A DNA stretch of 45,148 bases from Verrucomicrobiaceae bacterium (GTDB taxonomy: Bacteria > Verrucomicrobiota > Verrucomicrobiia > Verrucomicrobiales > Akkermansiaceae). Position 1 is the first letter of the stretch, and each line of letters starts with the position of its first letter. Location of the stretch: contig JAIYDP010000369.1 in assembly GCA_027487435.1 (NCBI GenBank), positions 1 to 45,148 on the forward strand, in the 5' to 3' direction. The translations under genes and the position numbers were made by a program. Of the stretch, positions 24,295 through 33,530 are shown piece by piece. The notes beneath the pieces are model-generated. The model searched no databases and had not been told where the DNA came from. It was given only the letters and a program-made list of their open reading frames with translations.

Positions 24295-25215
24295 GTGCGA
24301 TGCTTGATAGATAAGTCGCTGAAAAGAAACATGATAGCAAATGCAGCAGGACTGGCGTTCCAGGTATCGGTAATGGTGGCGGCTTTTTCGTTTGCTGCTT
24401 GGATTGGTTTGTCTGCTTTCTTGATGAAGAAGAGGATGTCTATCACATCGGAGTTACCGACCGAAGAGCGGGGTGAGGTGATTGGGAAAGTTCGCGTGGA
24501 TTGGGTCAACCCAAGGGATCTGGCTGGTTTTTTAGGATTGTGTTCGCTTTTTGCGTTCCTTTGCTTTGGCAACATCGCGGTTTCAGACGATGTCAAACCA
24601 GAGTCGGCGCATTTACTTTCGGGGATCATGATGAACATCGTGATCTTTGCTTTTCTCCTAATCGCGACCGTGGCGCTGGTCTATTCACGCATCAAGCCTG
24701 TGGAATGGTTAGGACTGCGGTGGTCAAGGTGGTATTTGGTGGTTCTCAGTCCCTTAGTGGTTGTGGCGATGTGGGTGTTAGTCGCGCTGCTTCAGGTCGT
24801 AGGATATTTTCGATGGATGGAATTCATGTGTGGATCGCCAAGCACGCAGGACGCGGTAAAAATTTTGCAAGAAAGCAAAGATTTGCTGGTGGTCGGTTCG
24901 ATGGCGTTTACGGCGGTGATCATGGCTCCGCTGGTGGAGGAAACGATTTTTCGAGGCTACTTGTATCCAGTCATGAAGCGTTGGCTTGGAGTGTGGCCAT
25001 CACTGTTGATTACGTCTTTGGTCTTTGCTGCGGGACATGGCAACGTGGCTTTGATGTTGCCGCTTTTTGTCTTGGGAATTCTTTTGGTTCTCTCCTACGA
25101 GTTTACGGGCTCGATTTTGATGCCGATAGCGATCCACGCGTGCTTCAATGGAGCAACGGTCTTGGCTCAATTGGCGGTTCGTTTCATTCCTGAGATACCC
25201 TCAGCAGTGCCATGA
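24295..25215 (+). CDS. CPBP-family intramembrane metalloprotease
   Basis: 306 residues from a GTG, or about 294 from the ATG at 24331, which follows a purine-rich GAAAAGAAAC and may be the true start. Several transmembrane segments are visible. The CPBP (CAAX protease and bacteriocin-processing) signature EETIFRGYLYPVMKR lies around residues 225-240, with the later histidine motifs FAAGHGN and IAIHACFNG. Substrates of the bacterial family are mostly unknown. Its stop overlaps the thiL start in an ATGA. Confidence 0.87.
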   Translation: MRCLIDKSLKRNMIANAAGLAFQVSVMVAAFSFAAWIGLSAFLMKKRMSITSELPTEERGEVIGKVRVDWVNPRDLAGFLGLCSLFAFLCFGNIAVSDDVKPESAHLLSGIMMNIVIFAFLLIATVALVYSRIKPVEWLGLRWSRWYLVVLSPLVVVAMWVLVALLQVVGYFRWMEFMCGSPSTQDAVKILQESKDLLVVGSMAFTAVIMAPLVEETIFRGYLYPVMKRWLGVWPSLLITSLVFAAGHGNVALMLPLFVLGILLVLSYEFTGSILMPIAIHACFNGATVLAQLAVRFIPEIPSAVP

Positions 25216-26132
25216 GCGAGGCTGGTGACATAGGCGAAGATGCACTGGTTGCGAGGCTCTTAGCGCATTGGCCCCCCGTGGTTAAGCCTATCGTAGTCGG
25301 CCCCGGTGACGATTGTGCCGTTATCGCCATGGACGGGATGCCGCCATGGTGGCAATTGCTCAAGACGGATGCGATGTTAGCGGGGCAGCATTTTTTGGCA
25401 GAGGAAGACATGTGGCGTGTGGGCTGGAAAGCGGTGGCGCGGGTGCAGAGTGATTTTGCGGCGATGGGCGGACGGGCGGATGCCTTGCTGGTGACGATTT
25501 TTTTGCCATCGCATGGTGATATTTCCTCCTGGGAACGGCTTTACGCCGGGATGGCGGCGGCGGCGCAAGCTCATGGTGGGATACTTTGTGGCGGGGAAAC
25601 ATGTCGTTCGCCGGAGGGTGCGGGCTTGATGATTTCTGTGGCCGGCACAGGGCGATGCGAGCTGCCGCCAGTGTTACGCAGTGGCGCGACAGCGGGTGAT
25701 GTTTTGTGCGTGACTGGCGTGCTGGGTGGATCGATCGCAGGACATCACTTGGATTTTGCGCCTCGCGTGGCTGAGGGGCAATGGCTGGCAAAATCCACTT
25801 GGGTGAGCGCGATGATGGATGTTTCGGATGGCTTGGCAAAAGACTTGCCGAGGCTGTGCGAGCAATCGGGAATTAGCGTGAAAGTCAATCGGAACGCTCT
25901 TCCTTGCCGAGACGGTTACAGCGCAGAAGCGGCGATGACTGATGGCGAAGACTACGAACTGCTTTTCACTGTGCGAGAGGATAAGATCCAGCCGTTGCAG
26001 CAAGCATGGGCGAAGGCGTTTCCGCGAACGCCGCTGCATGTGATCGGGCAGTGTGTGCCAGCAGGAAGCGGCATGACTTTTCATGGAGGATGGGATCCTT
26101 TCGGGGCGAAGTCCCAACCTTCGCATTCGTAG
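25212..26132 (+). CDS. thiL: Thiamine-monophosphate kinase
   Basis: 306 residues, usual for ThiL, which phosphorylates thiamine monophosphate to the active cofactor thiamine diphosphate. Family blocks include GEDALVARL (8-16), GPGDDCAVI (30-38), KTDAMLAGQHF, the DFAAMGGRADALL segment and MMDVSDGLAKDL. It starts in an ATGA overlap with the CPBP protease gene, so the two form an operon. No other thiamine gene and no TPP riboswitch is visible nearby. Confidence 0.94.
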   Translation: MSEAGDIGEDALVARLLAHWPPVVKPIVVGPGDDCAVIAMDGMPPWWQLLKTDAMLAGQHFLAEEDMWRVGWKAVARVQSDFAAMGGRADALLVTIFLPSHGDISSWERLYAGMAAAAQAHGGILCGGETCRSPEGAGLMISVAGTGRCELPPVLRSGATAGDVLCVTGVLGGSIAGHHLDFAPRVAEGQWLAKSTWVSAMMDVSDGLAKDLPRLCEQSGISVKVNRNALPCRDGYSAEAAMTDGEDYELLFTVREDKIQPLQQAWAKAFPRTPLHVIGQCVPAGSGMTFHGGWDPFGAKSQPSHS

Positions 26133-26216
26133 GGCTCACGGGGAAATCGTGTGGGCGCGGTATTCCGCTTGCGCATTTGAGTCGCATGCTTTAGAAATCT
26201 TTAACTTTTCCAAACT

Positions 26217-28070
26217 ATGGCCACCTCCTATACTGAAGATGATATCAAGAGCCTCGATTGGCGCGAACACATCCGCATGCGTCCGGGCATGTACATTGGC
26301 AAGCTGGCTGACGGATCTTCCGCTGACGATGGCATTTACATTTTGCTCAAGGAAGCGGTGGACAACTCCATCGACGAGCACATCATGGGCTTTGGCAAAG
26401 AAATTCGTATCCAGATCGATGATCTCGGTCGTGTCGAAGTACGGGACTTTGGTCGTGGCATTCCGTTAGGGAAACTATACGACTGTGCTGCGCAAATCAA
26501 TACGGGCGCGAAGTATGATAGCGAGGCTTTCAAGAAATCTGTTGGCCTAAACGGCGTGGGGATCAAGGCGGTAAATGCGCTATCATCGTTCTTTGAAATT
26601 CAAGCATGGCGCGAAGGCGAGACAAAAGCGTTAGAGTTTTCAAAGGGGCAACTGACCCAGGACATGAAGCATCCGCGCAAGGACGATGGCGTGAATGGAA
26701 CGCGGCTCGCCTTTGAGGTAGATCGGACGATTTTCCCGGCCAAGACGAAATTTCGTGAGCCATTTGTGGAGAAAATGTGCCGCTACTATTCTTACCTAAA
26801 TCCCGCCTTGACGGTGGTATTCAACGGCAAGAAATTCCGCTCCAAGGATGGATTGCTCGATTTGCTACGAGAAGAAATGGAGAAGACGCCACTTTACAAG
26901 CCGATTCATTTGACGGGCAAAGACATTGAGATTGCCTTCACACACAGCGAAGAAAGCAGCGAGGAATATTATACCTTTGTCAACGGCCAGAACACTTCCC
27001 AAGGCGGCACGCACTTGCAAGCGTTCCGCGAGGCATTTGTCAATGTGGTGCGTGGATTTTACAAAAAACAGTGGGAGCCCGCCGACATCCGTGCCGGCAT
27101 TGAGGCTGCGATTTGTGTGCGCATCGAGGAACCAGTCTTCGAGTCGCAAACGAAAACCAAACTTGGCTCGGCAAATACCAAGCCGGAGGGCGGTGAGTCA
27201 TTGCGATCATTCATCGGAAATTTCCTCAAGGAGCATCTCGACAACTACCTCCACAAAAACCCACAAACCGCTGAGGCAATCCAGAAGCGCATCATCGCAG
27301 CAGAGCGCGAGCGCAAAGATTTGAAGGGCATACAAAAATTGGCCCGCGAGCGCTCTCGGCAAGCGAAAGTTCACAACAAGAAGCTGCGTGACTGCCGCGT
27401 GCATTTGGATACAAAGCACAAGCAACGCGAGGAGAGCACGATCTTTATCACCGAGGGCGATTCAGCTTCGGGATCGATCACCAAATCGCGCGATGTCGAA
27501 ACCCAAGCGGTGTTCTCGCTGCGTGGCAAGCCGCTCAATACCTTCGGCCTAGCGCGGAAAGTGGTCTATGAAAATGAGGAATTCGCCTTGTTGCAAGCGG
27601 CGCTCAACATCGAGGACGGCATGAGCGATCTGCGCTACAATCGCGTGGTCATCGCGACCGATGCGGACGTGGACGGCATGCACATTCGTCTGCTGCTGCT
27701 GACATTCTTTTTGCAATTTTTTCCCGAGTTGATTCGCGATGGTCATGTCTATATTTTGCAAACGCCGCTCTTTCGTGTGCGAAACAAAAAAGAAACGATC
27801 TACTGCTACAGTGAAGACGAAAAAACGAAGGCAATGGCAAAACTTGGAAAAAATCCAGAAATTACCCGCTTCAAAGGCTTGGGAGAAATATCCCCTGATG
27901 AATTCAAGTTCATGATCGGTGACGACATGCGGCTGGATCCTGTCAATTTCATCGAAGGCAAAGGCGTGCGTGAATTGCTTACGTTTTACATGGGCAAAAA
28001 CACCCCCGTGCGACAAGAATACATCATCGAAAACCTCCGCGAAGATGTGGACCGACAAATCGCTGTCTGA
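26217..28070 (+). CDS. parE: DNA topoisomerase IV subunit B (type IIA ATPase subunit)
   Basis: 617 residues. The GHKL ATPase domain has EAVDNSIDE (about 46-54), DFGRGIPLGK (about 79-88) and GLNGVGIKAVNALS (about 109-122). The Toprim domain has ITEGDSASGSI and DADVDGMHIR, with the acidic metal site. The C-terminus ends in REYIIENLREDVDRQIAV-like sequence. ParE works with ParC to separate linked daughter chromosomes, but no parC lies next to it: the next gene is on the opposite strand. It resembles the ParE of Bacteroidota and Verrucomicrobiota more than classic GyrB, which is longer. Confidence 0.92.
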   Translation: MATSYTEDDIKSLDWREHIRMRPGMYIGKLADGSSADDGIYILLKEAVDNSIDEHIMGFGKEIRIQIDDLGRVEVRDFGRGIPLGKLYDCAAQINTGAKYDSEAFKKSVGLNGVGIKAVNALSSFFEIQAWREGETKALEFSKGQLTQDMKHPRKDDGVNGTRLAFEVDRTIFPAKTKFREPFVEKMCRYYSYLNPALTVVFNGKKFRSKDGLLDLLREEMEKTPLYKPIHLTGKDIEIAFTHSEESSEEYYTFVNGQNTSQGGTHLQAFREAFVNVVRGFYKKQWEPADIRAGIEAAICVRIEEPVFESQTKTKLGSANTKPEGGESLRSFIGNFLKEHLDNYLHKNPQTAEAIQKRIIAAERERKDLKGIQKLARERSRQAKVHNKKLRDCRVHLDTKHKQREESTIFITEGDSASGSITKSRDVETQAVFSLRGKPLNTFGLARKVVYENEEFALLQAALNIEDGMSDLRYNRVVIATDADVDGMHIRLLLLTFFLQFFPELIRDGHVYILQTPLFRVRNKKETIYCYSEDEKTKAMAKLGKNPEITRFKGLGEISPDEFKFMIGDDMRLDPVNFIEGKGVRELLTFYMGKNTPVRQEYIIENLREDVDRQIAV

Positions 28071-28205
28071 ATTTTGGATTTTGGATGATCCTAGCACCCG
28101 AAGACAAGGCAACCAATTCAGCGGGGGAGTTTGCTTTCCGCTCTCCATAAAGCGAAAGTTGGATACTTGATACCGCAATCTGCGCCGAACAAAGTAGGCT
28201 GAATT

Positions 28206-28279
28206 CAAAGATGCTGCCCCAAGGTCTGAAATGCCTTGCGCAGCAAATGATGGCTGCGTTATACTTCGGATTTCGGGAT
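28206..28279 (+). repeat. Dispersed repeat, copy D
   Basis: Begins CAAAGATGCTGCCCCAAGGT and ends TTCGGATTTCGGGATG. Within it CGCAGC (28239-28244) and GCTGCG (28253-28258) form a 6-bp hairpin around AAATGATG. It lies between the convergent parE and M48 protease genes. Confidence 0.75.
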
Positions 28280-28288
28280 GATGTTAGG

Positions 28289-30166
28289 CTAGCGTTGAAA
28301 TAGGAGAGAATTTTCGATCGCTTCGATTTGTTTGATCAGTGCAGATGGAGCAGAATCTTTGTTGAGAATCAATACGCTTCCTCGTACGTTCCATACTTGC
28401 AACAGTGCATGCAAGGCCTCCGCTTTATTTTCCTCCGACGCATACTTGAGCAAAGGAAACTTTAGCGTTACTAAAAGAATGTGATGAGGGAATTCCGGAT
28501 AAGTTTCGCATTGCATGAAGCACGCCCTTACAATGTGGATGGGGCCATAGGGACGAATCGCCTTCTCAAACTCCATGCGTTCGGACTCAACGCATAGGGG
28601 TTTACCAAGGCTTGGTTTGATGGGGGTGCTATTGCGCTCGCGATCAGCTTCGGCGATTTTTTTCATCCAGAACTCATGCAGCGTCGGCATGGAGAGGATT
28701 TTTTCTTTATTTCCGCTATTGAGATAATGGCGTTCTAGCGCCGCGAGTGCTTCCTCAAGCATTTCCGCAGAGGACAAAAGGAGTTCTTCGATCCTTTGAT
28801 CTGCACCGGGAACTTTCTGATCGAGATCATGAATGGCGAGGGACATTCGAGCACAATAATGATGCGGATATTTTTCGAGGAAAGTGACTATGTCAGCCTT
28901 CATGTCTTCGACACCCCAAAAGCTTGCACGGACAGATAGATGTTCCCACTGCGATTTCTCAGATTCATCAGGGATCGCGGTTTTTTCTAGCAGCTCATGG
29001 CACTCCTTGTGCTGCATCTCCCAGATCGGCTTGATTTGATTCCTCCATTCTTCATTAAGACTGGCACGCATATTTTCGATCAAGGAATCGGGAAAGAGCG
29101 AGGCTGTAGCCGAGCATTGAATCGGGTGGAGTTCTGCGGGGATTGCTAGCGATTCTGCATCAACGGATAACAACGCCGCGACTCGATCGCGTAGTGAGGG
29201 GTGAGTATCAGACGATCTTGTGGGCACCTGAAACGCTGCATGCAATAGGCGAGATTCCGCCGAACACGGCTCTTGAATGAATGCGTTAAGCTGATGGAAA
29301 ACATCTGTCGGCGGTTGATCTTGCTTGACGATAGAGCGATTGATTTTCGTCCAAAATTCCGAGTCAGTCCATGCGCCATACACGTGCAGTCGAATCAGTG
29401 CGTCTGCTGTCGATTCAGCGCCATAACATTTCGCAGCAAATGCATCCGCTTGATATTCGTTCATTCGACTTACGACAAAGCATTTTCCATTGAATCGAGG
29501 CCAGAACCAGCCGATGAACTTGACCAGTGGCAAAGTGAAAATCGTAGCATTTTCTGATAGACTTTCGATCGTGGTCGCCCATGTAACGCGAGCTCGATAC
29601 AACCAGTTTCCTAGCTTGCCGTGATCTTTAGAAAAATGTGCGTATTCATGGGCGATTACTGCGAGAAATTCGTCACGGTCTAGAGAATCCATCAAAGGTA
29701 AGCCCAAAACAAGATGATGACGGTTCCAGCCGAAAATTCCCAATCGAGGGGTATTAACGACACACGCATTAAAATCATCGGTGACGATGATTCGGTTAAA
29801 TGATATTTTCGCGGATTTCTGTGCAATGGACTCCAGTTCAGAAAATAATGCAGGAGCATCCTTTGCCCGAATTTCAATACCCTTCGGTTCTTCAGTCCTG
29901 ACCCAAAGTGAACGAAGCAGCATCCATGTCATGGGTAGAAAGATCGGGAGACAGAGCACTGCGATCTTGATGCTGAGTCCAGAGGGTACACGGATGACGA
30001 AAATTACAAGGAAAGCGATGCATGTGAGCAGCAGCAACATTTGTAAAATGATAACGAAGTATCCGAAAAGCAACATAGCAAAAGTATGCTGCACGAGCGA
30101 TTGATAGCGCCCATGGTATTGCTTTTCCCACGTTGCGATCATCGCATCAAATTGTTCAAGTTCCAT
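28289..30166 (-). CDS. M48-family membrane metalloprotease
   Basis: 625 residues. Two hydrophobic segments (about 28-58 and 66-88) anchor it in the membrane. The zinc motif HEYAH is at 173-177, followed by NEYQADAFAA, the expected place of the third ligand. The catalytic part ends near residue 350. The long C-terminal half (about 360-625) is soluble and helical-looking, is not recognised, and makes the protein about twice the length of HtpX. A role in membrane protein quality control is possible but not shown. It faces parE tail to tail. Confidence 0.86.
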   Translation of the reverse strand: MELEQFDAMIATWEKQYHGRYQSLVQHTFAMLLFGYFVIILQMLLLLTCIAFLVIFVIRVPSGLSIKIAVLCLPIFLPMTWMLLRSLWVRTEEPKGIEIRAKDAPALFSELESIAQKSAKISFNRIIVTDDFNACVVNTPRLGIFGWNRHHLVLGLPLMDSLDRDEFLAVIAHEYAHFSKDHGKLGNWLYRARVTWATTIESLSENATIFTLPLVKFIGWFWPRFNGKCFVVSRMNEYQADAFAAKCYGAESTADALIRLHVYGAWTDSEFWTKINRSIVKQDQPPTDVFHQLNAFIQEPCSAESRLLHAAFQVPTRSSDTHPSLRDRVAALLSVDAESLAIPAELHPIQCSATASLFPDSLIENMRASLNEEWRNQIKPIWEMQHKECHELLEKTAIPDESEKSQWEHLSVRASFWGVEDMKADIVTFLEKYPHHYCARMSLAIHDLDQKVPGADQRIEELLLSSAEMLEEALAALERHYLNSGNKEKILSMPTLHEFWMKKIAEADRERNSTPIKPSLGKPLCVESERMEFEKAIRPYGPIHIVRACFMQCETYPEFPHHILLVTLKFPLLKYASEENKAEALHALLQVWNVRGSVLILNKDSAPSALIKQIEAIENSLLFQR

Positions 30167-30292
30167 AAACGAATGTAGTGTGATTCTTTTTCGTAAGCAG
30201 ACAAGAGGAAAGTAGATAGCCCGTTTGGCTTCTCGCGTGCCAGACGCGAACCTGACAATTACGCTGTAGCGTTCTGCTAAAAATCACGGGAT

Positions 30293-30324
30293 AAAAAAAG
30301 CACCCTGAACCAGAGTGCTTTTTT
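30293..30324 (-). terminator. Terminator after xylA
   Basis: On the minus strand a stem with GCACTCTG pairing with CAGGGTGC (one mismatch, three-base loop) is flanked by T and A runs, about 35 bases after the xylA stop. The A/T-symmetric flanks mean it could stop transcription in both directions. Confidence 0.75.
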
Positions 30325-30355
30325 GGGGATGAATGTTAGCGAAAACTTAGGGGAG

Positions 30356-31663
30356 TTAGATGAACTCGTTAAGCAGATTTTCGAGCATTTCTTGGCGTCC
30401 CGATGAAATGGTGGGTTCGCCAGCCGCGAGCACGTTATTGCTGATTTCTTCCAGGCTGAGTTCTTTCTTCTCAATCTTTGCACCAATGCCGCTGTCCCAA
30501 GTGCTGTAGCGTTGGGCAACGAATTCGGCAAGGCGTCCGTCTGCGCGAATGGCGGCGGCAGCTTTGAGACCACGTGCAAAGGCATCCATGCCGCCGATGT
30601 GGGCGTGGAAAAGATCCGATGGGTCGTGGGATTCGCGGCGGCGTTTGGCATCAAAATTCAAGCCACCTGTGGTAAGACCACCCATCTCAAGGATTTTCCG
30701 CATAATGGAAGTGGTCAGGTAGATGTTGGTGGGGAACTGATCCGTATCCCAGCCGATGAGTTCATCCCCTTGGTTAGCATCCACAGAGCCAAGGGCGTTG
30801 GCATCGATGGCGACGGTCATTTCATGGAGCATGGTGTGACCAGCAAGGGTAGCATGGTTGGTCTCAAGATTGAGCTTGAAGGAATCCATGAGGCCATATT
30901 GACGAAGGAAATTCAGGCATGCAGCCGAGTCCGAATCATATTGGTGAGTGGATGGTTCGCGTGGCTTGGGCTCGATGTAAAACTGGCCAGTGAAGCCAAT
31001 TTTTTTCGCGTAATCCACAGCGAGATGAAGCAGTGCCGCGAGGTGGTCCAGTTCGCGCTTCATGTCGGTATTCAAAAGGGTGGCGTAGCCTTCGCGTCCG
31101 CCCCAGAAGGTATAGCCTTCACCTCCGAGTTTGTGTGTCGCATCCATGGCCGCTTTGACTTGTGCGGCACCATAGGCAAAAACGTCAGCGGATGGAGAAG
31201 TTCCAGCACCTTGCGAGTAGCGTGGGTGAGAGAAAAGACAAGCGGTGCCCCAAAGGAGTTTTTTCCCTGTAGCTTGTTGCAGAGTCTTGAGGTGATCGGT
31301 TACTTGATCGAGGGCTGCATTGGATTGAGCCAATGTTGCTAGCTCAGGTGAGATGTCGCGGTCATGAAAGCAGTAATAATCGATGTCGATTTTATCAAGG
31401 AATTCAAAAAAGACATCGGCGCGCTTGATGGCGTTGCTGACGGAGTCGGATTGATCATCCCATGGCATAAGCGCCGTTGGGCCACCAAAGGGATCGGACA
31501 GACCATTGCGCATAACGTGCCAATACGCTGCACCGAAGCGCATGTGCTCGCGCATGGTTTTGCCTTCAATGACTTGATCCGGATTGTAATGTTTGAATGA
31601 ATAGGGGTTCTTCGAAGTAGGGCCCTCGTAGCGAATTTTTGGTATTTCTGGGAAGTAGGACAT
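30356..31663 (-). CDS. xylA: Xylose isomerase
   Basis: 435 residues from the ATG at 31663, close to the 440 of class II xylose isomerases; a TTG three codons earlier is less likely. It interconverts D-xylose and D-xylulose. The active-site histidine and aspartate lie in CFHDRDISPE, and metal ligands are in the EPKPREPSTHQYD and ETNHATLAGHTMLHE regions. No xylulokinase, transporter or regulator is nearby, so it is either an isolated metabolic gene or part of a scattered regulon. tyrS lies upstream on the same strand with a gap of about 95 bases. Confidence 0.95.
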   Translation of the reverse strand: MSYFPEIPKIRYEGPTSKNPYSFKHYNPDQVIEGKTMREHMRFGAAYWHVMRNGLSDPFGGPTALMPWDDQSDSVSNAIKRADVFFEFLDKIDIDYYCFHDRDISPELATLAQSNAALDQVTDHLKTLQQATGKKLLWGTACLFSHPRYSQGAGTSPSADVFAYGAAQVKAAMDATHKLGGEGYTFWGGREGYATLLNTDMKRELDHLAALLHLAVDYAKKIGFTGQFYIEPKPREPSTHQYDSDSAACLNFLRQYGLMDSFKLNLETNHATLAGHTMLHEMTVAIDANALGSVDANQGDELIGWDTDQFPTNIYLTTSIMRKILEMGGLTTGGLNFDAKRRRESHDPSDLFHAHIGGMDAFARGLKAAAAIRADGRLAEFVAQRYSTWDSGIGAKIEKKELSLEEISNNVLAAGEPTISSGRQEMLENLLNEFI

Positions 31664-31757
31664 GCGCGACAATAATGGATGATGAACGGCACAGTGGCAA
31701 GAATGGAATTTGACATGATGAAGAAATCTTCATCACATCAAATGATACATTTCTCTA

Positions 31758-32945
31758 TCAGACCAAGCGCACGGCATGCTTTTTTGACAGCTTTACGACA
31801 TCGCCTGCGTTAGCAGAAAAAGGTGCGTTCGGGTCAGTGAGTTTTTCTCCATTCAATTGCACGCTACCAGTGACGATGTATTGCTTGCGAAGTTCGCTAT
31901 TGGATTTTTGGATTTGGAAAGCTTGCGCAAAAGCGAGAGCTGTCATGGAGAGAACCGTGCAATCATCGGGGATATCAGCCAGACGTATTTCCGGCAATTC
32001 AGCGTCAAAGAGATTTTTTTTCGAAAACCGTGTATCCCAATCGTCGCGAGCTTCTTTCCCTGCCTGCTCGCCATGATAGCGAGCGGTAATGCTTTGCGCG
32101 AGCGACTTCTTCGCCTCCATGGGATGAGCCGCAGCATCTCTTGATGATCCCAAAAGCAATTCGTAATATCGATCCATCAGTTCGTCAGAAATGCTCATCA
32201 GTTTGCCGTACATTTCATGGGGAGGCTCGCTCACGCCGACGTAGTTGCCGTAAGATTTGCTCATCTTTTTCACGCCATCGAGGCCCTCTAGCAAGGGCAT
32301 GGTGATGACGCATTGTTGATGCATTCCTTCTTCTTTTTGCAAATCGCGCCCAACGAGTAAATTGAACAATTGATCGGTTCCGCCTAGCTCCACGTCAGCT
32401 CGTACTTCGACCGAATCCCAGCCTTGAACAATGGGATATTGGATTTCATGCAGGCGCACCTCTTGGCCATTTTCGACACGATTTTTAAAATCCTCGCGTT
32501 GGAGCATTTGTTGCATAGTGACTCGGCTATTGAGCCGCAATACATCTTCAAAGGTCATTTTGCGAAACCAATCACCGTTGTAAACGACTTCTGTGATGCG
32601 TTCGTCCAGCAGTTTGAAGATCTGCTCGGTGTATGTTTTGGCATTTTGTAACACTTGATCGCGCGATAGCGGCGGGCGTGTGGCGGAGCGCCCCGACGGG
32701 TCGCCAATGGTAGCAGTAAAGTCACCAATGATGATGACGATCTGGTGTCCCAATTGCTGAAATTGGCGCATTTTTTCAAAAACCACCGTGTGGCCAAGAT
32801 GAATATCAGGCGTTGTCGGGTCCAATCCCAGTTTGATTCGCAACGGGCGGCCGAGGGCAAGTTTATCAAGAAGTTCTTTTTCCGAAAGAATACGAGACGT
32901 TCCTTTTCGCAGTATCTCAAGTTGTTCGGTAGGTGAAAGCAGCAT
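31758..32945 (-). CDS. tyrS: Tyrosyl-tRNA synthetase
   Basis: 395 residues, type I synthetase of the TyrRZ-like group. The HIGH-type motif is HLGH (49-52) and the second signature is KMSKS with the SYGNYVGVSE continuation. The tyrosine-binding region and the C-terminal S4 RNA-binding domain (about 335-395, ending LSKKHAVRLV) are present. It charges tRNA-Tyr in the cytoplasm. No tRNA-Tyr or T-box element is visible upstream. It is divergent from the LysM lipoprotein gene. Confidence 0.96.
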   Translation of the reverse strand: MLLSPTEQLEILRKGTSRILSEKELLDKLALGRPLRIKLGLDPTTPDIHLGHTVVFEKMRQFQQLGHQIVIIIGDFTATIGDPSGRSATRPPLSRDQVLQNAKTYTEQIFKLLDERITEVVYNGDWFRKMTFEDVLRLNSRVTMQQMLQREDFKNRVENGQEVRLHEIQYPIVQGWDSVEVRADVELGGTDQLFNLLVGRDLQKEEGMHQQCVITMPLLEGLDGVKKMSKSYGNYVGVSEPPHEMYGKLMSISDELMDRYYELLLGSSRDAAAHPMEAKKSLAQSITARYHGEQAGKEARDDWDTRFSKKNLFDAELPEIRLADIPDDCTVLSMTALAFAQAFQIQKSNSELRKQYIVTGSVQLNGEKLTDPNAPFSANAGDVVKLSKKHAVRLV

Positions 32946-33077
32946 GGCACGGGCAAGCTATCGATGCGAAGCAAACATGGCAAGCGGGGAAAAATCTCGA
33001 TTGCATCAGTACGAGCGCGAGAGAATGCGCGTTAGTGGAATTTTTTCGAAATAAATACACCTGCGGTTACGTTTCTG

Positions 33078-33494
33078 ATGTTGATGAAACGCACTCTATT
33101 GTTTTTTTCTCTCATCGCGACTTGCCTCTTTCTGCATTCCTGCGGTGACGGTGCCTCCGAAAATTATGACACTCCCCCTACAAGTGGCTACACTGGCACG
33201 CCTGTGAATCCCCCGCCTCATCCTACCTATGGCGACGCTGCATACGAACCGCAAGCTGTGACCGATCCTCAAGCTGCCTTGAACCCAACTGTTCCAGGTG
33301 GCCCCGCTGTGGTGGCACCGCCGATGAATCCTGCAAATGCCAATGGCACCCGCGATCATTACGTCGCCCCCGGTGATAGCTTGTGGAAAATCAGCCGCAT
33401 CTACAAAGTGCCTGTCGAGTCCATCAAGCAGGCCAATGGCATGACGAATGACACCGTGATATTGGGGAAAAAACTCATCATTCCTTCGGAATAA
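33078..33494 (+). CDS. LysM-domain lipoprotein
   Basis: 138 residues (start ATG at 33078; 33084 also fits). The signal ends in FLHSC, with cysteine 22 the lipidated residue. A proline-, alanine- and glycine-rich linker (about 28-90) leads to one LysM domain (about 92-138: HYVAPGDSLWKISRIYKVPV), which binds peptidoglycan or other N-acetylglucosamine polymers. A surface or cell-wall-anchoring role is likely. A thioredoxin-like gene follows 36 bases downstream. Confidence 0.87.
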   Translation: MLMKRTLLFFSLIATCLFLHSCGDGASENYDTPPTSGYTGTPVNPPPHPTYGDAAYEPQAVTDPQAALNPTVPGGPAVVAPPMNPANANGTRDHYVAPGDSLWKISRIYKVPVESIKQANGMTNDTVILGKKLIIPSE

Positions 33495-33530
33495 GCAACC
33501 TTTCCTTTCGCATATCAGCATCTACGCCCT

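Noticed and set aside
28131..28156. Possible hairpin after parE (CTTTCCGCT with AGCGAAAG)
   Set aside because: It has a bulge and no T run, so it does not support a terminator call.
30512..31342. Long plus-strand open frame of 276 codons antisense to xylA
   Set aside because: It lies wholly inside xylA, a clear enzyme gene, and its translation has no recognisable domain.
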